Source: Blasia pusilla (taxonomy: Eukaryota; Marchantiophyta; Marchantiopsida; Blasiales). From it: a DNA stretch of 64,000 bases. The notes beneath the pieces were generated by a model. The model saw only the letters and a list, made by a program, of their open reading frames with translations, was not told the DNA's origin and searched no databases. Location: contig CM114271.1 of the NCBI GenBank assembly GCA_050084515.1, forward strand, positions 34,968,001-35,032,000. The letters run 5' to 3'. This document shows, piece by piece, positions 23,001 to 34,503 of this stretch. Each line of letters starts with the position of its first letter. The stretch's first letter is position 1. The position numbers and the translations under genes were made by a program.

Positions 23001-26000
23001 CAGGACAAATCTGTGTATCTTACGAAGACCGACACGGGCTATGAGCAAATGGCCTCTTGCTGCAGTTCACTTCTCGTTTCAATAGCAAACTCAGGTCACC
23101 TTGGACATCATTCCTGTACTTAACAAGCATCTTCAGTCTTGTTTCTTGGTTTGGACTAGGTAACTGAATCCCATCAAAGTAGTGTTGGATAGGAATAAGA
23201 CGTTACACGACAGAAGTCTCACCCTCTGTTCTATTGCTAGGGTCTCTCAACCCCAAAACATTAATAGAATCTATAGGAACGGTTCACAGGTTCGGGAATT
23301 GCAGAAAAGCTGCCATGCCCATAAATTCAGCACCGGTAACACTGACCACTCCTATGGATCACGCTGGACATCCTGTACTCATAGTAGAAGAAAACGCTAT
23401 CAGGTGTAAAGACTATAGAGGTCATTACTGAGAGTCTTCCATTCTCAGCAGGGTGACCCTTATGTACAATCTAGAGCATGGATGAATACGACAACGATGG
23501 TTGTGATGGGGCAGTTTGTCAAGTCCCATGACAAACGATATGGAGCTATGGTCTGTTGGCGTCACCTGCATCCGTAATGAAGATTGACGACGCAAAAGTT
23601 GTGTTCTCTATGGTCGTTTTCGGATGTCACCTTTTTCGCTTAAGTTGTGACACATCCACAGAGCTCTTGTTGAAACAATGGCAGTTTCTCTGTCACGATA
23701 CACATATACCCACTCACGTCAATTCTACTGAAAACTCAAAATCAGTGGCTTTCTTTGCTCAGGCACACCTGTCGATAGCTCTCAGAGCGGGTGGCCCAAC
23801 GCGCTATGGTGGGAGCATCCATTGACGAAGAGACCCCCCCCCTTGAGAGTACTTGGAGGTTGCGCAGAACAGTGGCAACAATTCTTCCCGATTGCTGCCC
23901 TGTGGAGATTTCAGCAGAGTCGAGATTTTCAGCTCGAGATTGGCTCTCTGGTTGGTTCCCGGCCTCTTATGTTAGGACATCTTTCCTCGGGGATTCCTGG
24001 CCTTCATGGTTCCTTCGTGTTAACCGTTTATGTTACCACAGGAGAAAAAGAGAGAAATAAAAGGGTGATGGAGAAAGTGGGACTAAGGAGTGGAGTTGGA
24101 GGCCACACATGATGGGTGAAAGAAAAAGGTGTGCCTTCCAAGTTGAATCCCACCAGCAGTAGGAGACAGTATTGGTTGTATCACGAGAAACATTATTACC
24201 ATTAATAAGATATGTAATAGTGGTATCTTCCAAGGTTTGAGCCCGGCTCTAAAACCAGTTGGTTGGGTTTGTTACAAAGTTATGAAGACATATTGTCTAC
24301 AGGAAAGGGTTGTAGTAGTTGAGGACAATTGACTCCTTGAATGCAAGTGATGAGTGGAGTTGGTGACGAATGGGTCAAACCTCTTCCCCATAATCCCATA
24401 CATCTTTATAGTTCATAACCCCATACATCTCTACGGTTAGGCAGATGAATTGATGTCCTTCGCGAAATTAGTTTAAAGATAGGCCTTCTTTGCCACGGTG
24501 ACTCCTTGTACCACATATGCTTGTATAGACTCCCGTGTAGGATTCGTCACTACAACATTGACCATCACCACCTCAACCACTTGGTCATATACATCAACAC
24601 GAAGAAGAGAATCCCATTTGGAATAGTGCCCTTCTCTTTGTATGCGGAAGCCCCTCTTGTGAACAATACAAAATATGATATCCCCCACAACATTATGAGC
24701 GACAGTCCTCTCACCCTTTATCGAACAACATGTCAAATGCACACTAAGAGAATTCAGACTATGACGTGCGACATGGTGTGACGAACCAACCACTGACGGT
24801 TGGGGGAGACCCACTTGAAACCAAAGATACTCATTCCACTCTTTCTTTGTAGGGCACTTTGTTGCACTTTATTCATGAGGTATGGGGTTTGGCATACTTT
24901 CCAAAGTACGCGCCATTTGGATCAAGGTTTGGGGAGTTCTTTCGGAAATCAGAATATTTTTGATATCCTACAACTAGAAGGGTGATTCCATGTTTTGAAC
25001 CGGTTTTCAGACTAGCCAATTTCCCTCCTTCCGAAAATAAAACTAAAATTTCTGATTTTAGCTGGCTATGTTTATTTATTGGTTGGAATTTTATTTCAGC
25101 TAGTTTGGCGGCCTCATGCGGTGAGGCTCATTCTCCTATGATGTTAACATTTGGTCAACACATGGTATTTTTATGATAATTTCATGCCTTATTATTATTG
25201 GATCAACATAGTGAGAGTTTCTTGATTTGAAACACCACCTTTACTTGAAAATAAAATAACATTTCCATATCATTTCTTATTTTTATTTTCACATGCACGG
25301 AGGGTCTCGATGTTAGTACATGTCAAGTGCACAAAGATTTTAGGCTAATAAAGCATGAGAGCATAATTCGTCAAGCTTCTCTCCTCCTCGCGCAAGTACA
25401 TGTTTTGTTGAGTTCGCTTCTTCTTACCATGTGAAAAGCATACTTCTTTCACAACTTTCTGCCATTACATTTTTCTTTCAATTGTTTTTTAATGTTTTCT
25501 TAAACCAAACTAGGACAAAATGGTTAAAAAAATCATCAAACTTGACTTTTTAGTTTTGTTAAACTATCTTCTTTACTCGTTTTCTTTTAGCTTTGTAAAA
25601 AAATATAAGATTCACTCTTTTGTTCTAAAAAGAGTGACTCTATTACTTTCTATTACTATTTCCCTTCTACTACGTTTTTTTCCCATCTTGTAAGAAGAAT
25701 ATATATATCCATAGAAAATTTTATTTATATTTTAGAAAAGAACGAAAATATTGCACCAAAATATTGGAGGAAGAGGAGACTGGCACCAGATTTTTTTAAA
25801 TGAGGAAAAATTTTAAAAATTGTAAATGGAGGAGAAAAGGGAAAAAGGATTCTCTTTGTCAAAACAAAACATGGAGAAAATTCTCATATTCAGTAGGGAG
25901 GTCAGATTTGCAATGAATACAACATTCACCCAAAAGTTTTGTATGCCACATTTTCGTAATAACTGAAGTCCTAATAGTAATTTCATCTCAATTCTCACCT

Positions 26001-27108
26001 GAACAACCAGCAACTAATACTAGTTAACATGCCCATGTGAACTAAAACAATTTTTTATTAAATATAAAATTTCATTTCAAAATTTATTTATACATTTTAT
26101 TTTTAAAACTAAAGTGAATAATAATACTCCATTCTTCTAGATGATTTCATTTTCTGATTAAAATTTAAATAGTTCCCATTCCCTCCAATAATTTTATTCT
26201 TTCATAAAATTTTAAGTAATTTTTTTCCATGCCTTTGCTTCTCCTACCAACATAATATATATCAATTAAATTACAAATTAATTTCAATTGACTTACGAGA
26301 GAGGAAATTAAAATAATTTATTTTCCTTTCACTTTCCCATCCCAAAAATAGCAAATATGAATGAAACGACAAAATTGAAAATTTATTACTATCATGGCTT
26401 TTAATTTATTTGCATTTAAGGTCCCCATTTACAATATAAAAGATAATTCCAAAAAATAAGATTCCACAAAGGCAAAGTAACATTATACCACACCAAAAGG
26501 AGAAAGGAAATGCCATTTGAACTCCACTCATGTACTAATCTTCACCCTCCACTCATAATCATGTTGCCCAACATTTAAAAAAAAGTTGTTGTCAATAATA
26601 CTAGAACAGTTTTTCCTCCCCATACCAAATCAAGAAGCCATGGCACTCACTACACGAAGAACCATGAGCGCGAATCCACTCGTAACCACGGCAATCCCCA
26701 CTTCGCACAAGACAGAATTTGCTGCAATGTCGAAACACATCTGTTGCACAAAGCCTGGACATTGCTTCGCTTATAAATAGAACAAAAATAATATACATCT
26801 GTCATCAAACTTGACATGCGTGCCCGATCGGCAACAGAGTAGGATCAACTAAATTACAGATGTCAATAAGCCCATCCATCCACAGCGATCTTCGCACCGC
26901 TTGCTTCCTGTACAACGTATACCTCCCCCCCGATTCATTTCATTTCGCTGCAGCTTTCGCCATTCATTCATTCATTCCTTCGAGGCGGATCTGACGTGGG
27001 GGGGGGTGCAAACCCCATGATCATGATCTGCGCATTACAATGCTCTTGTTCCCGCACAAAAAGTCGGCACCTCTCCAACGCAGCTTGGCAATCCCGTGCG
27101 AGACGAGG
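23001..27108. other. No gene supported between APO and the WD40 gene
   Basis: I found no protein domain or splice-linked frame. 25300-26580 is very AT-rich. A 24391-24438 stretch repeats CCATAATCCCATACATCT-like sequence twice. The open frame on - at 24473-24814 is 113 codons long but matches nothing I know. 26930-27000 probably includes the 3' flank of the WD40 gene. Confidence 0.5.
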
Positions 27109-30100
27109 CTACGTTACCCTCAAGCGGTTGAAAGTGGTGGCCAAGGATGAAGTGCGAAATTGTGACGCTTTTGGCTGCCACAGCTTCCAAAGTCGATCGT
27201 GGCTGGCTGTGACTAAAAATTCTGCCGTAGGAGACCAGGCAGCGTCGAAGACATGATCACTGTGCGAGCTGTTCAACAAACATGCCGACCGTACAGCCAT
27301 CAGCCAACGGATAGATAAGCATGGATAAACAAATCAGGAGTCAACGCATTTCCCGAAACAGATAGCTCTCTGTTTGGGGTTCAACCACCAGCGGTGTTCT
27401 GTGCTTCTGGTTGCGAGTCTCCTTCCGTCTCCTATGTTTCATGTGGCGCCAGCCTTTTGAGACCGTGATGGGGAGCCACCAAGATCGAGATACGAGGGGC
27501 ACGAGTTCATGGCACGAACTGTAGAGAGGCTTGGACCATGAAATCCGTTTTCACCAGTCGAAAGACGGCAAAACCTGATCAAGAGCAAAGGAGAGGCCAT
27601 AATTACCTCAGAACGTTGAGGCACTCAAAAGTGGCCGTATTGAAGAGTCGAACAGTTGTGTCTCCGGAGGTTGTGGCCAGCAATTTTCCAAATGGTGAAA
27701 AGGTTACCCTTTTCACCTCTCCGGAATGTTCTTGCAAAACAGCTAGGAGGTTCCCCATTCGCAAATCCCAGACACGGCACGTTTTATCGTCACTCCCAGT
27801 AGCGAGAAGAGTGCCAGAGTCATCAATATCCACTCCAATTACATCTTCCTGGTGGCCCCGCAGTGTTTGGACATCCTCTGCTGATCGTGGATCCCATAGC
27901 TTTGCTGTAAAATCAAAGGAAGCGGTTGCAACAAGGTGTCCGAAGGGTTGAAAGCAGACTCCATAAACCCCATTCCGATGACCCTGTGGATTCAATTCTA
28001 AACATGTTAGTCGACATGGTATCAGCAATGACGTTCCAGGAGTGCTCGTTAAATTGATAACCGTCTTGCTGTTCTGGCCATTACATGATTCTCAAGTTAC
28101 ACGGCTCTAATGCCACGGAGTGTATTTCTGGCTGTAAAAGAAGAAACAGACGCAAAGATTTGGGTTACTACAGTACACATTTGAACATATCAACCAGGTT
28201 TTATCTCATGTCTGCTTGTAAGCATCCGTGATCTCATAGAACGAAAAGCTTGGTCAATTCAAACCATACCAGGTAATCCCAACTACATTCCTTGGTTGGA
28301 ATTTTATTCATTCATATTTCATGTAACATATGCTTTGGTTGTGTGATCCACTGGCGAAAATGCAATATCATTACATGAGAGATCACACGGATACGGAGAA
28401 GTAAGAAAGATTTGACGTCAAACAACATACATTCGGGTGATTTTCTTCAGAGTCCCCTACGTCGACTTTCAAATTTATTGACTAGCCCCATCTTCTGATC
28501 GATGATGCACCTCAAAAACGGTTACCTTGGCCAGGAGGCAACCATTCTGAAAGTGAGGGTCATGGCAAGACCAAACATTGGATACTCGCAGTAACAGGGG
28601 TGAAAAGAAACCGCTTCATTAAGCTACCCCATGTCGGATCCACAAGACTGTTATTACCAGCTAACTCGTGGTGCAGAGATGTACAGCTACACGAAGAGGA
28701 CACTAGATTGTTCGTGCACAATAGATTGAGGAAAGACTTACTTTTAAGGTTATAACAGAGATGCCTTTCTCTGCATCCCAGATCATGCTGCACTTGTCAT
28801 CTGATGCTGTGGCAAGTAGATGCGTTCCCTGCTTGAAAGAAAGCCCATTGACCTACGAACGCACACAAGCCAATCCAAGATTGTTAGTACTGACCATTGC
28901 TAGCATCCCACAGAATTTTGCTACACAAAATGAAATCTAGCCTTACCGGGCATCACAGGAGTCGGACCCCAATAGACCACCGAAGGCATTCCACAGAATT
29001 TTCTTGAACAAGGCAATTGCTTCCAGACTTCTCTTCATCCAAGTAGCCATAGCACCCTACCGCTTTCTTAAGTATCTATCTAAAGGATGAAACACCAAGC
29101 CTATACATTCCTTGTTGGGCCCAACTAAGATATTCTAACATGCACGTAGCTCTTCAGCTAACTTCATGATACTACTCGACAAAAGAGACCCAGGTAAACC
29201 ACAAGGTCATGAACAAGTGCAAGGTAAAGAGAATACTATCGTATTGCGATCATGATAAATTACCTCATCAGTGTGACCTTCAAGGATGCGCAGACATTCC
29301 CCTGTATCTGTATTCCATAAGCGGCATGTTTGATCGGAACTCACAGTACCCACTAAATCACGCTTGGCAGGGGAAAACTTGACTGCGTAAAGACCTAAAA
29401 GATGCCCTGATAGCACAGATACTTCCTCTTCCAATTGAATGTCGTACACTCTGCATGAATGGTCCCAGGATGCTGTAGCCACCAGATTCCCAGACGGGCT
29501 TACCGCAATACCATGTACCGGACCAGAGTGCATGGAGAATGTATGGCCTAGTTCCCATTTTCCGGCTGCTAACCTCTCTTCCACTTTCAAGGGCGGCCGC
29601 CTTGGGCCCCGTGCCAAACTTAATCCTGTCTCAATTGTATTACATGACAACTCTGCATAGCTCACGCTAGGATGATATGCAGTCCCATTGCTATCTATGT
29701 CTACATCAAAACCTGGAAATGTCCCTTCTCCACCGTAGGTCATGTCATTCTCAACTTCCCAAACAGTGTTGCTCTCTGGGATGCTACTCCGAACATTTGG
29801 GCGGAGCCTTACATCTAGGGCCTGCTTCAGTCTAATATTTTCTTCGGAGAGAGACTGTACTTGAGCGGAGAGTTCTTGTTTCAGTTTCTCCAGCTTCGCC
29901 ACCTGAACCTTCAGCTTGGCTCGTTCAACTACGACTTGTTGCCAACGCTCTGCCACTTTTCCAAGCACAAACTTCACCTGCACATCTTCCTCATCACTGC
30001 CACTTTTTGGCAGGCAAGTGGGTACCCCTGGCCTTTCATTACTGATACCCTCGCCAGTTTTTTCTCTTTTAGATTCGGACCTTTCAGTGTGGTCGCTATT

Positions 30101-31608
30101 TGCAGAGCTTCCCTTCTGTATTGCTCCTTTCTGCTTTCCACCGATCTGGGCATCTCCAATTACACTGTCCTCAGTTTGAAATCCCAAACTGCACACCCAA
30201 GTTCAATCCCCGTATTACAATTTCAATTCCACCCACAGACTTTGACATATGAGATTCATCAGGAGTTCAGGCCGACGTTAAGAGCCGTCTTGAGATAATT
30301 CAATCGCATCCACATCTCAGTCAGTTATCTCCCTATCATTATAGACCTTAAAGCTGCTGGCTTCATGTTCAACGACCAAAGCTTCATGCTCGAAGAAATG
30401 ATGATCTACAAGCTGAGATTCGTTGTCCGAGGAAACCCAACATACATGGCTGGCAGGCTAGAAATCAAATCGAGACGTGTATCTAACGAAGGAACTATTA
30501 AGGTGAACCAACTTCTTTGACTACTTCTGATACTTCTCTCCTTGGCTTCATCCTTTTGATCTCGCGTCTCTTAGACACGCTGTGAATAAAATCAAAATCA
30601 AAACTGAAGTATCACACGTCTGGATGTCTGCTCACAAACGCTACGGCAGTTGCGATTGGGAGTAGTACATAGCTCCAAGCTGTCAGACCAGTTGCGTAAA
30701 CCAGACGCAGGCGAACAAGAAAGAAGAACTAGGTCATTAATTCGCATCTCAAAGCTCCAACTTGTCCATTTTCCTACCCTCATAGAAAATGTCCAAACAA
30801 AGAGACGTTAGTGGTACTAAGACGCCTCAAAAACGGATAGCTTCGCGAGGAGGCTCATCATCAGTGCACACGAAATAAGCCCACAAACAATCCACATCCC
30901 TCCATCCCCGATCTCTCCCAGTTGGGTGCTCCCGTCTGACTAGGCTAATTCAATTCCTCAGAATCCAATGTCCTCCTCTAAATGGTTATCTATCTCATTG
31001 GCCTTCAGAACGTGTTAAGATTTCCCCCATGTCGATCGAGTTCGGAGTTCGATGGCACGGGTACCATTGAAAGGCAGCCTCAATCCTAGGCGTAGCCGAG
31101 TGGACATCCCCCATCTCAGAGCCAAATATCAACTCTGCTTTGGTGGGTCGTGGCCCGTGTGCTCACCTTTGCTCCGCGCTAAGCGTCTAAATCTACTTTC
31201 TGACACAATCAGCCCAAATTCTGTCATGGTAGACTTTTCAGGCCTCGACGCTCGTGATGAGATATTTCCACACTCACTGGACTGCAAAATCATGTCGTCA
31301 GAAACTCTCTCTGTCCATACATACCAAGACGACAGCAAATCGGCCTCCCCACTCTCAAGTTTGTCATCGAGAGCGTACGATGGAGATTGGATGCCCGAAT
31401 CGTGGTCGTAAAGAGGTATTAGAGCCGACGGAGTGGAAATTGAATGTCGGCAGACTGGGCACGGTGCATCACTCCGAAACCAAATCGCAGCACACGGAGC
31501 GCAGAAAACATGGCCGCAAGGGGTTATTCGAGCCTGAGAGCCACCTTCCTGATCCGACGCGCGCTCAAAGCAGATTTTGCAGGTGAGGCCCATGATCGTC
31601 AATTCCAT
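27109..31608 (-). CDS. RING-coiled-coil-WD40 protein, probable E3 ubiquitin ligase
   Basis: Exons I can place on - are 31608-31167, 30188-29264, 28852-28742, 27983-27607 and 27268-27109 (stop TAG). The first has an ATG directly after an in-frame stop, then a C3HC4 RING: Cys10, Cys13, Cys31, His33, Cys36, Cys39, Cys50, Cys53. The second holds a helical heptad region (KFVLGKVAERW to EENIRLKQ) and the first WD repeats. The last three continue the beta-propeller with GHQEDVIGVDID, TGSDDKTCRVWD and TASHDRLWKLW. The WD40 exons join in perfect phase and give about 524 residues with no usable ATG of their own, so an upstream coding exon is required. The RING exon is the obvious candidate, with a strong AAAG|GTGAGC donor. 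Its phase (1) does not match the coiled-coil exon (needs 2), so one small exon between 31166 and 30189 is missing from my model, or these are two genes. By analogy with RING-WD40 ligases, the propeller would bind substrates. The exact family is not recognised. Confidence 0.75.
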
Positions 31609-32111
31609 TCAACCTTCATCAAAGCAGTCGCCTTTCCCCGCCAATTTGACCCACTGACGCTACCGATCAATATCCTTCGCCTCCATCCCCAAAGAACGAA
31701 TGAACTCTCATTTCGATCCCATCGCTGGCGCATTTGAACCTGCGACGACAACCTAGACCTCCTCCCTCAAGTCCAGATAGCCAGATTCTGCCCCAGAGCG
31801 CGCTCCCAATAACCCATGCACACGCAAAAACCTCGCAACTCAAACTTCAGCGACCCGCCCGCCTCCCCACACCAAACGAATCGAGAAGGCCGTGATGTGC
31901 ACCACTGCAACGGCGTGCAACCACAGACCCACACAAAGGAGGATCCATCTCCCTCCCCATCCCTTCCGACGCGGCAATGACACAAATTCAAGAGGCCCAC
32001 AAGCATCACAGTTGCCTGGAGATCAGACCAAGTCGTGAGCAACGACCGAAAGCGTCAGACCCAAGCCATACTACCCCGGAACGCAGAGGTGGCAAGAGGC
32101 GGAACATTCCT
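30976..32111. repeat. Segmental duplication, parental copy
   Basis: This stretch covers the RING exon, part of its first intron and about 500 bp upstream. It is repeated in the same orientation at 42120-43264. Shared blocks include AATGGTTAT/AATGGTGAT at the left end, GATGGCACGGGTACCATTGA, CAATCCTAGGCGTAGCCGAG and, near the right end, GCGGAACATT. By eye, identity is roughly 80%. Endpoints are approximate. Confidence 0.85.
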
Positions 32112-32454
32112 CGTCTTTTGACGACAGCACAAGTAGTAGGTCAGGCTGAAATCCGGGCGGGTTGGATTGAAACAGGACTTGGAGCGTCGGCTGTCTGCTT
32201 GGGATGCGGGCGGGAGAAGAATGTTGAATGGGATGAAGAGATGCGTTGCGGGCGGGGCGGAGAGAGAGAGCCGGGGGAACATTGACAAGAAGATGGAGGT
32301 GGTGGTCTAAGACGATGAATTGGCGACGAGTGCAAAATGGAAGCACACTATTAGCTAGTAGTCAAGGTGCGTGACGCTCCAGAGTGTCCACACACAACCG
32401 ACTCCTCCAAATCATGCACGTTTTCGCCATTTTGTTCGTAGCCCCTTCCTTGCC

Positions 32455-32525
32455 CTCTTTCCTGACTTTCCTTCCTTTCTTTCTTTCCTTCTTTGTATCT
32501 ATCTATCTATCTATCCATCTACCCA
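32455..32525. repeat. TTCC/TCTA microsatellite
   Basis: TTTCCTTCCTTTCTTTC-type sequence runs into (TCTA)n with single substitutions. It lies upstream of the RING exon, just outside the duplicated segment. Confidence 0.85.
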
Positions 32526-32529
32526 CAAG

Positions 32530-34357
32530 GCGGACAGCAGCAGGCGAATCTCCACCAGTCCGAGCTTCCTCTCCCCAGCTCTGTCTTCTCGGCTGGCTTC
32601 GTTACACGCATCCATCCCAGACATCGCCTTCAGTCTATATACCTGCTCCCCGAATCAACAATGCGAAAACCATTTGTGACACGCAAAGTGCAGTACAGGC
32701 TCGTCCCTAACAGCCGGGTCTCGGCTTACACTGTCGTTAAAGCACTAGACCTTTCGGCACTTGTTGGGGCCCGGTCTATCGATCCGCCTGCGTTTCAGAC
32801 TAGCTGCTCTGCAAGCAAACCACCCGGATTTATATTTATCACATACCATGTATCCGTACTTCGGCTGCTTCCTCTCCACGATCAGGATTCTCAAAATCCA
32901 CCACCGATTCCCAGGCAGACTTGGTGAACTTTTTTCCCATGCAACCCTTTACGTCATGACCTGGTGTGGCCTTTTTAGTGTCGGCGGATGCAGAGTATGC
33001 AGATCCGACATGTAGTGCTTTGTTGTTAGGCCCGTTTTGGTCAACATTCAATCCTTTTCCTTGATCTACCTGCCTTGTCATCTAGTTACACGGATTCCCA
33101 GGTCGGCCTGGGCCTTTCCAAGCGTCGTGCCCTCCCTCTATCTGTCTGCTGTCTTTCTCGACAAAGTGGTTAGACACCGCACTTGGCCGGTGGAGTGTGC
33201 AAAGCGCATTGACACTGCATATGTTTGGCCATTTGGAGTTGCACCAGGTGTCTACATCTTGCGTTGGGAAGACCGAGCTCCTAGATTCAGGGCCACTTCT
33301 CCGGTATTCGTTGGGTGGATGGTCCCGACTCGCTATGTTTGGCCCCTCCATGCAGGGAAAAGTTCCCACAATGGTGCAATATTGCTCCACAATGTGACCC
33401 AAAACATGTGCTCCACAATGTGACCCATAACGGTTTGGTTGGGGCAATGCAGCCGTCCGATGGCTCACGGGATTGTCAGGCCTCGAAAACTCTGTTCTCT
33501 GAAAGTTTGCTTTAGCAGTAATGGCACAATGAGTGGGGCTTTCTTCCTGAATCGCTGTAGGTCTCACTGAAAATGGAACCCCTTTCTTTGTCTGATCGCA
33601 CTTCTAATTACTGCACGCAAACTCTTGCAGCCCTCCTGGCTGCGGAACACCCACGAGTGTCATTCGATCAGTACATGTTCAGAGTTGTTACCTTCGTTTG
33701 GTACGAGTTTGGCACGAGTTAGGAGGAACCCATGGCAAAGGAGGGAATTTGGAAGTCCATCCTCAAGACACTTGCCACACCCATATGAACGAACCAGTTA
33801 CAAAGAGGGAGATAGACCGACCAGTGTACTAGAATCGGAGTTTACGAAAACAGCTAATACTTCACAATGTCATGAATGCCTGACATAAGTTTTGATGCCC
33901 GAAAACGCAATGCATGTTCCAAGTACTGCGAGATAGAAGGCATGATGTGGTACTCCGTGAAAGACTTCATAGGAAGAAAGGTACATGTGTGGAGGCGTCA
34001 TCTATCCGCTGCTGAAAACCTTATATTCGACATGTCCGCAGACCTGATTTTTGACAGTTACCATTATGCATTGTTGGAGACCTGTGGCATATTGTGCAGG
34101 TGCCAGCCGAAACCGGATCCAATCTGGTGATCTAGTAATGACAAACACCAAGCCCTTTCTTGGGCATCTGCAAGTACAGGACCTTCAATTGTGAGCACAA
34201 ACAGAAAACAAGTCGGGAGGAATCATGACGAAGCACACAAGAAGACACGGAAAGTATCTCAGTTGTAAGATTGTCTTTGCGGTCTACCCTTACAACCCAA
34301 GAATACATCGCTGTAGCAGTCTATGCACTTGCGATCCATCGTTGCTCCAGTTCCGTA
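32530..34357. other. No gene supported upstream of RING gene and downstream of five-exon gene
   Basis: Frames on both strands overlap and show no domain. A 29-bp-period pair of GCTCCACAATGTGACCCA lies at about 33382 and 33411. Part of this may be the promoter of the RING/WD40 gene (left side) and the 3' flank of the five-exon gene (right side). Confidence 0.5.
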
Positions 34358-34502
34358 TCTATATTATATTAGAGAGTGCCCCTTCATTTTTCAAACCCTT
34401 CTCAACCAATCATTCAAAATTGCTTTAAAATGCCACATAACCATTTTGGGAGCTAAGTAAACATCAGTCATTTAAACCCGAGTACCCACAGGCGTACACT
34501 AG
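34358..34502 (+). mobile_element. Short Helitron-like element beside the five-exon gene
   Basis: It begins A|TCTATATTATATTAGAGAGTGCC, matching the 5' end of the 59 kb and 19.9 kb elements. It ends GTACCCACAGGCGTACACTAG before a T. The inner bases GTAC...GTAC can form a small stem. Length is 145 bp. The interior differs from the other copies. The CTAG end lies one base from the stop codon of the neighbouring gene. Confidence 0.5.
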
Positions 34503-34503
34503 T

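Noticed and set aside
24200-24260. Copia-type primer-binding site (- strand CTGGTTTTAGAGCCGGGCTC)
   Set aside because: Only loosely like the initiator tRNA-Met complement, and no LTR pair could be found around it.
24473-24814. 113-codon frame on the - strand
   Set aside because: Single isolated frame, no known motif, no partner exon; part of it is also open on the opposite strand.
29861-30298. + strand frames opposite the coiled-coil/WD40 exon
   Set aside because: They mirror the well-supported - strand coding exon and show no domain.
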